Source: Egibacteraceae bacterium
Lineage (GTDB): Bacteria > Actinomycetota > Nitriliruptoria > Euzebyales > Egibacteraceae
Assembly: GCA_030446745.1 (NCBI GenBank)
Contig: JAUJMS010000002.1
Location: 1-64,000, forward strand
Reading direction: 5' to 3'
DNA: 64,000 nt
The position numbers and the translations under genes are program-made. Of this stretch, positions 9,273 to 17,388 are shown piece after piece (position 1 is the stretch's first letter; each line of letters begins with the position of its first letter). The notes below the pieces were generated by a model. That model did not search any database. It was not told the DNA's origin and saw nothing but the letters and a program-made list of their open reading frames with translations.

Positions 9273-9860
9273 ATGCCCCGGTTGTTCTCCATCGCTCCGG
9301 CGATCAGCATCAAAGGCCGCAAGTTCAAGGGACTGCGCGGCTTCGCCGGCAAGCCGGCCCACCCGCCGCTGACGGACATCCCCGTCGCGGCCTACGTGTT
9401 CGCGATGGCGTTCGACGCGGTCTCGTTCTTCGCCGGCAGCGACTCCGGCATCGCGCGCGACGCGTACGTTGCTGGGACGTGGGCGATCATCGCGGGCGCC
9501 ATCGTCTCCGTGCCGACCGCGCTCACCGGTTTCTGGGACTGGCTGAAGTCCACCCCGCGCGGCACGCAGGCGTGGCGCACCGCCAACTGGCACATGGCCG
9601 TGATGCTCACGGTGACCGCCATCGTCGTCGTCGACATCGTGCTGCGCCTCGGCAGCGCCGACGCGGCCGTCGTGCCAGGCAGCGTGCTGATCCTGTCGGT
9701 CCTCGCCGGCTCGCTGGTGATGTACGGCTCCGCCTACGGCGGGGCGCTGGTCTACGACTACGGCTTCAACGTCGAGACCTCCGGTGACCACCCCGTCTGG
9801 CACCCGTCCACCCACGACGTCGGTCCCGGCGAGCACGCCTTCCCCGCCGAGGAGCAGTAG
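9273..9860 (+). CDS. DUF2231-family membrane protein
   Basis: A 195-aa polytopic membrane protein with four hydrophobic segments, in the DUF2231 style: PAHPPLTDIPVAAYVFAMAFD near residue 28, then ALTGFWDWLKS and YGGALVYDYGFNVE. DUF2231 proteins are often found beside or fused to electron-transfer modules such as Rieske domains; a second DUF2231, fused to Rieske, occurs at 17389 in this window. An AAGGAGAT site precedes the ATG. It starts 22 bp after the Cys-rich regulator, which may control it. Function unknown. Confidence 0.82.
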   Translation: MPRLFSIAPAISIKGRKFKGLRGFAGKPAHPPLTDIPVAAYVFAMAFDAVSFFAGSDSGIARDAYVAGTWAIIAGAIVSVPTALTGFWDWLKSTPRGTQAWRTANWHMAVMLTVTAIVVVDIVLRLGSADAAVVPGSVLILSVLAGSLVMYGSAYGGALVYDYGFNVETSGDHPVWHPSTHDVGPGEHAFPAEEQ

Positions 9861-9905
9861 CGCCACCGTGAGCGCCGGTCGCTCGGCGGCCGCCGTTCGC
9901 GCCTC

Positions 9906-9940
9906 GCCAAAGATTGGTCAGCGCGTAACCGTTCGCTGGG
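9906..9940 (+). promoter_or_regulatory. 35-bp motif, copy 2, upstream of the FG-GAP protein gene
   Basis: Matches 8419-8453 at 25 of 35 positions without gaps, with the small palindrome CCAA-AGA-TTGG at 9907-9917 and a shared ACCGTT at the same offset. The end lies 73 bp before the start of the FG-GAP gene. A GTAACCG element within it resembles direct-repeat sites of OmpR-family regulators such as MtrA. The regulatory role is inferred. Confidence 0.5.
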
Positions 9941-10013
9941 AAGGTGCTGGGCAGCGCCTCCGTAGCGTGCCTTTCACGACGACCCGACACCCGGGTCGCA
10001 CACGACAAAGGGC

Positions 10014-11570
10014 ATGGTCATGCGGCGGACACGACGGATTCTGGGTCTGGTGGCGGCGGTGGCGTTCACCGGCGGCATGCTCGCCGCACCTGCAGGGGCG
10101 GTCACCCCGGACACGGTGCACACCGACTTCGACGGCGACGGCTACGCCGACCTGGCCGTCGGGGTCACCGGTCACGACATCGACGGCGTCGCCGACGCCG
10201 GCGCGGTGCAGGTGCTCTACGGCAGTGCGCAAGGCACGAGTGCGCGCGATCAGCTGTTCGCCCCCGGCGAGGGGCTCAGCCGGCAGACCGGCATGGAAGA
10301 CGACGCGCGGCTCGGCTTCGCGATCGCCGCCGGCGACTTCGACGACGACGGGCTGGACGACCTCGCGGTCGGTTCCCCGTGGGACACGGTCGACGGCGGC
10401 GAGACGCCCGGCTCCGTCCGTGTCCTGTACGGAGCGGCGTCGGGCCTGACGGCCAAGCACACCGAGCGCTTCGCCGGCACGGTCGACGCCACGGGCTTCG
10501 GTGACCGCTGGTACGGCCAGGCGCTGGCGGTCGGCGACTTCGACGCCGACGGCGACGACGACCTCGCCGTGGGCGCCGGCGTGCTCGACGCCAGCGAGAC
10601 TGCGTGCGGCAAGGTCGAGATCCTCGACGGCTCGCCGACCACCGGTCTGTCGGCGCCACGGCAGCTCGACCGGACCGCCCTGTGCGGGCCGGACGGCAGC
10701 ACGCACCTCGGGTCGGCGCTCGTGGCCGGCGACTTCGACGGCAACGGCGCCGACGACCTCGCCGTCGGCGACCCCCGCCAGACCGTCGCCGGCAAGCGGC
10801 GCGCGGGCGCGGTGATCGTCGTGGACGGCGCCCCGACGCTCGGCCTGAGCACCGTGAACATGACGCGCATCGTCCAGTCCGATGTCGAGGAGGTGCCGCA
10901 CAGCGGCGACCGCTTCGCCACGACGCTCGCGACCGGCGACCTCGACGACGACGGCATCGACGACCTGGTGGTCGGGGCGCCGTTCGAGAACCGCAGTCGC
11001 TTCTCCCGCGACACCGGCAGCGTCTCGCTGGTCTACGGCAGCGCGCTCGGGTTGGACAGCGCACGCGCGCTGTCGCAGCTCGGTCCGCGCGTCGACGGCC
11101 GCTACGGCGCGGCGATCGCGGTCGGCCAGATCGACGCCGACGCGGCCGACGACCTCCTGGTCGGTGCACCGGGCGACCACGACGACTGCTGCGACGCCGG
11201 CGGATACGTGGTCGTCCACAGCAAGCCGGTCGACTCGCGGTTGCCCTTCGAGCAGGAATGGACGCAGCGCACGCGCGGTGTGCCCGGTCGCAACGAGACG
11301 GGCGACGAGTTCGGCGCGACGCTGGTCGTCGACGACGTGAACGCCGACGGCCGGGCCGACGTCGCCGTCGGCGCCCCGGGCGAGACGATCGAGGAGCGCC
11401 GTGCCGACGCGGGCAAGATCGTCGTCATCAGCGATCCGGGTGACCTGTCCAACGGCGTCGGGTTGACGGCGGCGACCTGGGACCGCGACACCCCGGGGGT
11501 GACGGCCCGCGCCCGCGCCGGCGACCGCTTCGGCGACGCGCTGGTCGGCTCGCCGTCGCTGTTCCGCTGA
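10014..11570 (+). CDS. Secreted FG-GAP (integrin alpha-type) beta-propeller protein
   Basis: A 518-aa exported protein. A basic start (MRRTRR) and hydrophobic core end at an AGA site near residue 30, a standard signal peptide. The mature part is made of seven FG-GAP blades, each with a calcium-loop type core: DFDGDGYADLAVG, DFDDDGLDDLAVG, DFDADGDDDLAVG, DFDGNGADDLAVG, DLDDDGIDDLVVG, QIDADAADDLLVG and DVNADGRADVAVG. Seven copies are exactly enough for one closed propeller. There is no membrane anchor or catalytic domain, so it is probably a free extracellular binding protein. Its promoter carries the motif shared with the two-component locus, which suggests common control. The second ATG (10020) is an equally good start. 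Confidence 0.88.
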   Translation: MVMRRTRRILGLVAAVAFTGGMLAAPAGAVTPDTVHTDFDGDGYADLAVGVTGHDIDGVADAGAVQVLYGSAQGTSARDQLFAPGEGLSRQTGMEDDARLGFAIAAGDFDDDGLDDLAVGSPWDTVDGGETPGSVRVLYGAASGLTAKHTERFAGTVDATGFGDRWYGQALAVGDFDADGDDDLAVGAGVLDASETACGKVEILDGSPTTGLSAPRQLDRTALCGPDGSTHLGSALVAGDFDGNGADDLAVGDPRQTVAGKRRAGAVIVVDGAPTLGLSTVNMTRIVQSDVEEVPHSGDRFATTLATGDLDDDGIDDLVVGAPFENRSRFSRDTGSVSLVYGSALGLDSARALSQLGPRVDGRYGAAIAVGQIDADAADDLLVGAPGDHDDCCDAGGYVVVHSKPVDSRLPFEQEWTQRTRGVPGRNETGDEFGATLVVDDVNADGRADVAVGAPGETIEERRADAGKIVVISDPGDLSNGVGLTAATWDRDTPGVTARARAGDRFGDALVGSPSLFR

Positions 11571-11586
11571 CGCCCGTTTCGACCGA

Positions 11587-11620
11587 CCGCGGCGCCATCC
11601 CCTCGGGGGTGGCGCCGCGG
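11587..11620. terminator. Bidirectional hairpin between convergent genes
   Basis: A 16-bp inverted repeat, CCGCGGCGCCATCCCC against GGGGGTGGCGCCGCGG, with a two-base loop and one G-T type mismatch. It lies between the FG-GAP stop and the stop of the converging CDF transporter and could serve both. Confidence 0.75.
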
Positions 11621-11625
11621 TTGCG

Positions 11626-12546
11626 TCAGGCGCTGACAGGCGTAGCGACGTCGGGCTCGAGGTACATCACGCGAGCCGCCGGCACCGCCTGGCGGACGCG
11701 CGCTTCGGCCGCGTCGATGGTCTCGACCACCTGGGGGAACGACAGTCCGGCGGTGAGCTGGATCTTCGCCGCGACCAGGAGCTCCTCGGGACCGAGGTGC
11801 TGGGTCTTGACGTGCAGCAGGGCGACGACGCCGTCGCAGCCCTCGATCGCGGCACGGATCGCACGCACGTCGGCCACCGCGGCGGACTCGCCGATGAGCA
11901 GGCTTTGCATTTCCACGGCGAGGAACACGGCGATGATGCCGAGCAACACGCCGATCGCCAGGGTGCCGTAGGCGTCCCAGGCGGGATCGCCGGTGACGGC
12001 GGCGAGCCCCACGCCGGCCAGCGCGAGGATCAATCCGACGAGGGCACCAAGGTCCTCGAGGAGCACGACGGGCAGCTCGGGGACCTTCGCGTGGCGGATG
12101 AACTGCCACCAGCCGGTGGCCCCGCGGACGTGGTTCGCCTCGACGATGGCGGTGCGGAACGACAGCGTCTCCAACCCGATCGCGACGACGAGGATGGTGA
12201 CGGCGATGCCGACCGACTCGATCGGCTCCGGGTGCGCGAGCTTGTGGACGCCCTCGAACAGCGAGAACAGCGACCCGAGCGCGAACAGCACGACCGCGAC
12301 GACGAACGACCAGAAGTAGCGCAGCCGCCCGTAGCCGAACGGATGCTCGGGCGTGGCCTCGCGCGCGGCGCGGCTGCCACCGAACAGCAGCAGCCCCTGG
12401 TTGCCGCTGTCGGCGAGGCTGTGCACGGACTCGGCGAGCATCGAGCTCGCCCGGGTGATCAGGAATCCGACGAACTTCGCCACCGCGATACCGAGGTTGG
12501 CGAGCAACGCCGCGACGATCGCCTTCTTGCTGCCCCCGGTCGCCAT
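11626..12546 (-). CDS. Cation diffusion facilitator (CDF) family metal exporter
   Basis: Proton-coupled divalent-metal efflux protein of the inner membrane, 306 aa. It has about six transmembrane helices. Helix II has the CDF signature AESVHSLADSGNQGLLL (His and Asp metal ligands), and helix V the region DPAWDAYGTLAIGVLL. The cytoplasmic C-terminal domain starts after LIGESAAV. HPFGYGRLRYFWSF is the usual loop after helix II in this subgroup, which is closer to the ZnT9-like branch than to CzcD. The metal cannot be told from sequence; Zn or Mn is likely. The gene stands alone. Confidence 0.9.
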   Translation of the reverse strand: MATGGSKKAIVAALLANLGIAVAKFVGFLITRASSMLAESVHSLADSGNQGLLLFGGSRAAREATPEHPFGYGRLRYFWSFVVAVVLFALGSLFSLFEGVHKLAHPEPIESVGIAVTILVVAIGLETLSFRTAIVEANHVRGATGWWQFIRHAKVPELPVVLLEDLGALVGLILALAGVGLAAVTGDPAWDAYGTLAIGVLLGIIAVFLAVEMQSLLIGESAAVADVRAIRAAIEGCDGVVALLHVKTQHLGPEELLVAAKIQLTAGLSFPQVVETIDAAEARVRQAVPAARVMYLEPDVATPVSA

Positions 12547-12624
12547 GGCCGGGCAGCGTAGCCGATGCGACGTCGCGCGCCGCGGCGGGCGGCGCGGTGC
12601 TGCCCAGCCGCGTCGGCGCGACCG

Positions 12625-14073
12625 TCAGTCGGCGTCGGCGACCACCGCCGTGGCGGTGTCGCGCAGGCGCTGCCACAGCGCCACGACGTGCTCGCGACGG
12701 GTCTGCCACGCACCGACCGACACGCGCAGCGTGAAGCGGTCGTCCAACCGTGTGTGGGTCAGGTAAACCGCCCCGGAGTCGTTGCAGCGGTCCATCACCG
12801 CCTGGGTCACCGCGTCGCCGCCGGCGTGGCGCAGGCACACGAGGTTCAGCGGCGCCGGCGCGGCAAGCTCCCAGTCGGGGTCGTCCTCGACCCAGCCGGC
12901 GAACTGTTGAGCGAGTGCCACGTGCTCACGCACGGCGGCGCGCAGCCCGTCGACGCCGTAGCTGCGCAGCACGAACCACAGCTTCAGCGCCCGGAACCGC
13001 CGCCCGAGCGGGATCTGCCAGTCGCGATAGTCGATCACCGCCCCGGTCGCCGTCGCGGCGTTGCGCAGGTACTCGGGCTGGACGCCGAGCGCCCCGACCA
13101 GCGCCGCGCGGTCGGCGACGTAGAAGCAGTCGCAGTCGAAGTTGGTGAACAGCCACTTGTGCGGGTTGAAGCAGTAGCTGTCGGCGAACTCCAGGCCGTC
13201 GTGGATCCAGCGGTACTCGGGGCACACCGCGGCACTGCCGCTCATCGCCGCGTCGACGTGCAACCACACGCGCTCGTCGTGGCAGATCTCGCCCACCGCC
13301 GCGAGCGGGTCGAACGCGTTGGAGCTCGTCGTGCCGGCGGTCGCGACGGCCAGGCACGGCAAGCGGCCGGCCGCGCGGTCGGCGGCGATCGCGGTCGCGA
13401 GCGCGTCCGGGCGCAGCGCGTGCCGCTCGTCGGTCGCCACCCGGCGCAGCGCCGCGCTGCCGAGGCCGGCGATGCGCACCGCCTTGTCCACCGACGAGTG
13501 CGCCTCTTGCGAGGCGTAGACGGTGAGCGGCTGGTCGGTGCCCGCGAGGGCGGCGTCGCCACCGGTGACCCGCTCGCGTGCGGCGAGCAGCGCGCACAGC
13601 GTCGCGCTGGATGCCGAGTCCTGCAGCACCCCGCCGCCGGCGCCGTCCGAGTGGAAGCGGTCCGGCAACCCGAGCAGCTCGACGACCCAGTCGAGGACGA
13701 GCGTCTCCAGCTCGGTGCACGCGGGGCTGGTCGCCCACAGCATGCCCTGCACGCCGAGGCCCGCCGACAGCAGCTCGCCGAGGATCGACGGACCTGAGTT
13801 GTTCGCCGGGAAGAACGCGAAGAAGTTCGGCGACTGCCAATGCGTCAGGCCCGGGATGATCACCCGGTCGACGTCGGCCAGGATCTCCGCAAAGGGCTCG
13901 CCGTGCTGCGGCGGGGATTGCGGCAGCTGCGCGCGCACGTCGCCGGGCGCGACAACCGCACGCACCGGCAGCTGCTCGACGCGCTCGAGATAGTCCGCGA
14001 CCCAGTCGACGACCGCGCGGCCGTGCCGGCGGAACTCGTCAGGACTCATATGGTGGCGATGTGCGTCGGGCAC
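12625..14073 (-). CDS. PLP-dependent group II decarboxylase (aromatic-L-amino-acid type)
   Basis: Pyridoxal-phosphate enzyme of 482 aa, the usual length for this class, removing CO2 from an aromatic or related amino acid. Visible elements: EFRRHGRAVVDWVADYL at the N-terminus, HWQSPNFFAFFPANNS near residue 85, the PLP-stacking His in EAHSSVDKA, LHVDAAMSGSAAVCPEY (Asp to the PLP nitrogen), and the Schiff-base Lys in FNPHKWLFTNFDCDCF. I chose the GTG at 14073 because ACAGGA lies seven bases upstream; the ATG at 14049 is a possible start but has no ribosome site. Substrate (Trp, Tyr, DOPA or other) is unknown. Confidence 0.9.
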   Translation of the reverse strand: MPDAHRHHMSPDEFRRHGRAVVDWVADYLERVEQLPVRAVVAPGDVRAQLPQSPPQHGEPFAEILADVDRVIIPGLTHWQSPNFFAFFPANNSGPSILGELLSAGLGVQGMLWATSPACTELETLVLDWVVELLGLPDRFHSDGAGGGVLQDSASSATLCALLAARERVTGGDAALAGTDQPLTVYASQEAHSSVDKAVRIAGLGSAALRRVATDERHALRPDALATAIAADRAAGRLPCLAVATAGTTSSNAFDPLAAVGEICHDERVWLHVDAAMSGSAAVCPEYRWIHDGLEFADSYCFNPHKWLFTNFDCDCFYVADRAALVGALGVQPEYLRNAATATGAVIDYRDWQIPLGRRFRALKLWFVLRSYGVDGLRAAVREHVALAQQFAGWVEDDPDWELAAPAPLNLVCLRHAGGDAVTQAVMDRCNDSGAVYLTHTRLDDRFTLRVSVGAWQTRREHVVALWQRLRDTATAVVADAD

Positions 14074-14112
14074 CGCGACATCCTGTCGGCTGGTCGGCGC
14101 CGATGCGGCGCG

Positions 14113-14235
14113 GCGGCGACGCACCACATCCGGCCGGGCGGAAGGACGCTAGCGTGCCCGCGACCGCGGGCGCGCGCGGCGCGGCGACGCACCACATTGC
14201 GACGGACGGGAGGACGCCAACGTGACCGCGACGAC
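14113..14235 (+). repeat. Imperfect tandem duplication of a ribosome site and GTG start
   Basis: Two copies at a 68-bp offset: 14113-14167 and 14181-14235. The first 17 bases (GCGGCGACGCACCACAT) are identical, and the rest aligns without gaps, including GGACGC, CGTG and CCGCGAC. The second copy provides the ribosome site and GTG of the acyl-CoA dehydrogenase; the first provides an equivalent GTG at 14154. Confidence 0.8.
14154..14225 (+). CDS. Possible 23-codon leader ORF before the acyl-CoA dehydrogenase
   Basis: The first copy of the duplication supplies GGAAGGACGCTAGC and a GTG. The frame reads 23 codons, with a His-His pair near codon 13, to a TGA that overlaps the GTG of the next gene as GTGA. 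It could couple translation or simply be the decayed original start. Nothing but position and the ribosome-like site supports expression. Confidence 0.25.
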   Translation: MPATAGARGAATHHIATDGRTPT

Positions 14236-15241
14236 GACGCCTGCGGCGCTGCGCGCGGCGCTGGAGGCGCAAGGCGCGCCGGCCGCCGACCCCAAGGCCG
14301 TCGGTGCGGCGGTCGCCGCGCTGCGCCGCGACGGTCTGCTCGACCTCCCGCTGCCGGGCTCTGGCGCGACGCTGCGCCGATGGGAGGCGCTCGCCGAGCT
14401 GGGGGCGCACGACCTCGCCGTCGCGCGACTGGCCGATAGCCACCTCGACGCGCACGCGATCTTCGCCGAGGCGGGTCGCGACCTGCCCGACGGCGTGTGG
14501 GGCGTGTGGGGCGCGAACCCGCCCGACGGTCGGCTGACCGCGACCCGCGACGGCGACGGCTGGCGCCTGGACGGGCGCAAGCGGTGGTGCTCCGGCGCGG
14601 GGACGCTCGACGGGGCGCTCGTCACCGCCAGCGACGACGAGGGGGTGCGCGTCTTCGCGTTGCGGCTCGACGACCCGCGGCTGCAGTTCGACGCGTCCCG
14701 CTGGCAGGCGGTCGGGATGGCGCTGTCGGACACGCTCGACCTCGTCGCCGAGGACGTCCGTGTGCCGGCCGGGGCGGAGCTGGGGGCGGGCCACGGCTGG
14801 TACCGGTACCGGCGCGGCTTCTGGTTCGGCGCGATCGGCGTCGCCGCCACCTGGTACGGCGGGGCGCTCGGCGTGGCGCGCACCCTGCGGGCGGCGGTTG
14901 CGGCACGCGACGACGATCCGTTCGGCCTGGCTCACCTCGGCGCGGTCGACGCGGCGTGCGCCGCCATGCACGCGTTGCTCGCCACCGCCGCCGCCGCGAT
15001 CGACGCCGACCCGACCGCGAGCGCGCGAACCCCCGCGATGCAGGTCCGGGCCGTCGTCGAGGCGCTGACTTCCGAGGTTTTGCGCTCGGCCGGCCGCACG
15101 CTCGGCTCGGGGATGCTGTGCACGGACGGGGCGTACGCGCGGCGCGTCGCCGACCTCACGGTCTACCTGCGCCAACACGGTGCCGAGCGCGACCTCGCCG
15201 CCCTCGGCCGCGACGTCCTCGACACCGCCCGCCTGACCTGA
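14222..15241 (+). CDS. Acyl-CoA dehydrogenase-like flavoprotein
   Basis: A 339-aa acyl-CoA dehydrogenase family member, shorter than the usual 380-400 aa. The N-terminal helical domain is followed by the mid-domain beta barrel with WRLDGRKRWCSGAG (the usual W-x-I-x-G-x-K-x-W-x-S-G motif) near residue 115 and DTLDLVAEDVRVPA near residue 170. The C-terminal helical bundle includes GSGMLCTDGAYARRVADLTVYLRQH. A clear catalytic glutamate cannot be assigned, and the C-terminal domain is abbreviated, so the substrate and even dehydrogenase activity are uncertain. A GGGAGGA site precedes the GTG start. The 3' end overlaps the broken HNH gene by about 80 bp on the other strand. Confidence 0.75.
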   Translation: MTATTTPAALRAALEAQGAPAADPKAVGAAVAALRRDGLLDLPLPGSGATLRRWEALAELGAHDLAVARLADSHLDAHAIFAEAGRDLPDGVWGVWGANPPDGRLTATRDGDGWRLDGRKRWCSGAGTLDGALVTASDDEGVRVFALRLDDPRLQFDASRWQAVGMALSDTLDLVAEDVRVPAGAELGAGHGWYRYRRGFWFGAIGVAATWYGGALGVARTLRAAVAARDDDPFGLAHLGAVDAACAAMHALLATAAAAIDADPTASARTPAMQVRAVVEALTSEVLRSAGRTLGSGMLCTDGAYARRVADLTVYLRQHGAERDLAALGRDVLDTARLT

Positions 15242-17116
15242 GGGGCGCCGGACGCGCCCTGGCCGTGTCTACCCCGCCTCACGCAGCCGCGCCGCTGCTG
15301 CGGCCGCGCTGCTGCGGCAGCTCGCTGCACGGGCCGCCCCGCCGGTGCTCGCGCGGTCGCCCGAGCGCGGCACCGCCGCCCCGCCGCTGCGCTGCTTCGG
15401 TGCGCCGCAGGCACGCGATGGGAGCGCAGCAGGACGCCTCCGGCCCGCACGGTCCGGAGCGGTCGGGTCATGCGGTATGTCGTCCGGTTGGAGCCGCCGC
15501 GGTGCGGGGGCCGCGACGCCGCCCAGTGGTGGGTGGTGTAGCGCCCGTCGGGTTGTCGGGTGACGGTGCTACGGCCGTGGTGGACGTCGGCGTGGCACGA
15601 CCAGCACAGCAAGGTGAGGTTGTCGACGTCGGTGGGCCCGCCGGCGCGCCACCAGTGGACGTGGTGGACCTGGCAGCGCACCGCCGGCGCGTGGCAGCCC
15701 ACGCAGCGCCGGTCGCGCACGATCACCGCGACCCGCTGGCGGGTCGTCGGGTTACGCCGGGCCCGCCCGACGCGCAGCACGTCGCCGTCGGCGGCGGTGA
15801 CCACGGTGGTGACCTGCGCGTCGCAGCAGACCTGGCGGGCGGTGGCGGTGCACACCGCCCCGTACCCGTCGACCTCCGCCGGCGCGGCGCCGGGCACGCC
15901 GTGCAGCGCGTCGACGGTGGTGATCACCAACACCTGCGCGCGGGTGGCGGCCATCGCCCGCGCGGATGCGCCGACCGGTCCATCGCCGCACCGTCCGCCC
16001 GTCGTCCCGCCACCCCGCCTCGTCGCCGTGCCCGTCGGCGTCGGTTCGGCGGTGCGCAGCGCGGGGTTGCCCGCCGCCAGGGTGGTGACGGTGGCCAACG
16101 CGTCGGCCATCCGCTGCGGATGCGAACGGTCGTCGTCGGGCCCGTGGCGGCGAGCCGGCCCAGCAGGCCGTGCAAGGTCGCGCCGGCGACCGGTTCCAAC
16201 TGGCCGGCGGCGGTCCAGGCCCTGTCCGGGCCGGGGGTCAACGCGAACCGGCGCAACCGCTTGGCGCGCAGCGCCCGGTCGGCGAGCACGTCGTCGTTGA
16301 CCGTGTGCGCGAACCCGTCGAGCCGGCGGCCCAACTCGCGCCGGTCCACCCGCCGCCCCCCGCGGGCGACCACCCCACCGTCGCCGGCGTCACGGTCGCC
16401 GCCGTCGCCACCGTCGGCGGCGTCACCGCGGCCGGCGTTGATCCGCCGCCGGCGGTGCCGGCGACCAGCCGGTCGAGCCGGTCCACCGTCTCGCCGGCCA
16501 CCGGCCCGCCCGCGTCAGCCAGCTGGCCCAGCGTGCGCGCGGCGGTCGCGGCGTGGCCCAGCCCGATGTCGCCGCGTTCCAGCGCGGCGCGGGCGGGCAG
16601 CCGTCGCAACGCCGCGGCCGCCGCCACCTGGGATGCCGCCTCGCCGCGGGTCAACCCGAGCCGGCACAGCAGATCCGCAGGCGACCGGTCACCGGTCACA
16701 CGGCTGGACCCGCGCGCGGCCATCTCCGCGACCCGGCGCAGCTTCTCCCCGGCGACCGTGGCCTCCATCCGCTGCAACCGTTCCACCGACACCGCCAACG
16801 CCGCGTCGTCGACATCCCCGGCCAACGGGTTCGCGGCCAGCCGGCCCAACGCCTCGCCCGCCACCGTCAACGCCGCCGCGTCGCCGACCTCAGCGAGCAG
16901 CGCGTCCGCCACGCCCAGCCGGCCCGAGTCGCCGAGCCCGGCCACCGCCCGTCCGACCACGGTCCGCACACCGGCGTCGTCCAGCCCGGCCAACCCGCGG
17001 CCGATCACCGTGCGCACGCCCGCATCGTCCAACCGCGACAGCGCGTCAAGCGCGGCGTCGACCGCGTCGCCCCTCGCGCGGCCGCCGGTCGCGTCCGTCG
17101 CCGTACTCGTACGCAT
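15163..17116 (-). pseudogene. DUF222 / HNH endonuclease-domain protein, broken by two frameshifts
   Basis: Three consecutive minus-strand frames together encode one DUF222-HNH protein (the mycobacterial 13E12 repeat type). The N-terminal part, from ATG 17116, has repeated LDDAGVRTVIGRGLAGLDDA-type segments and DUF222 helices. The second frame continues RRELGRRLDGFAHTVNDDVLADRALRAKR from about 16370 to 16130. The third has the HNH nuclease motif CVGCHAPAVRCQVHHVHWWRAGG, then DNLTLLCWSCHADVHHG. Each shift equals one lost base. After the HNH domain the frame stays open to 15163, far past the usual end, so a third indel is likely. It may be a true pseudogene or carry sequence errors. These genes are commonly multicopy and of unknown function. 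Confidence 0.75.
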
Positions 17117-17121
17117 GTTCG
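17108..17121 (-). promoter_or_regulatory. LexA (SOS) box-like palindrome over the DUF222/HNH start
   Basis: On the minus strand the sequence is CGAAC-ATGC-GTACG, one mismatch from the mycobacterial SOS box CGAAC-N4-GTTCG. The ATG start lies inside it. In mycobacteria some 13E12/DUF222-HNH genes are LexA-regulated, which is why I record it; binding is not shown. Confidence 0.35.
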
Positions 17122-17388
17122 TATAGTACCCGACGTCAGTGACAGAAGCCCGCGGTTCCACAGGCTTTCGGCGAACGTTCTTCGCGTGACTCGCGCGCGA
17201 TACAGCGAGCCACGTTGTCATCGGAATTAGCGTGAGCACGCTCGTTCAGTCACCCGACGACGAGCGTTAAGGCGATCGCGCCGACGGCGAGCGCGAGCAC
17301 GACAGATGCAGAGCCGCCGACACCGAACAGCGCCGGCTGCCGCCGTCGCGGGTTAGGCTGCGCCCCGTCGCCGACCGGGGAACTGCCG

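Noticed and set aside
14497-17142. 881-codon plus-strand frame across the DUF222/HNH locus
   Set aside because: Its product is low-complexity Pro/Arg; the minus strand shows DUF222 and HNH motifs in the same place.
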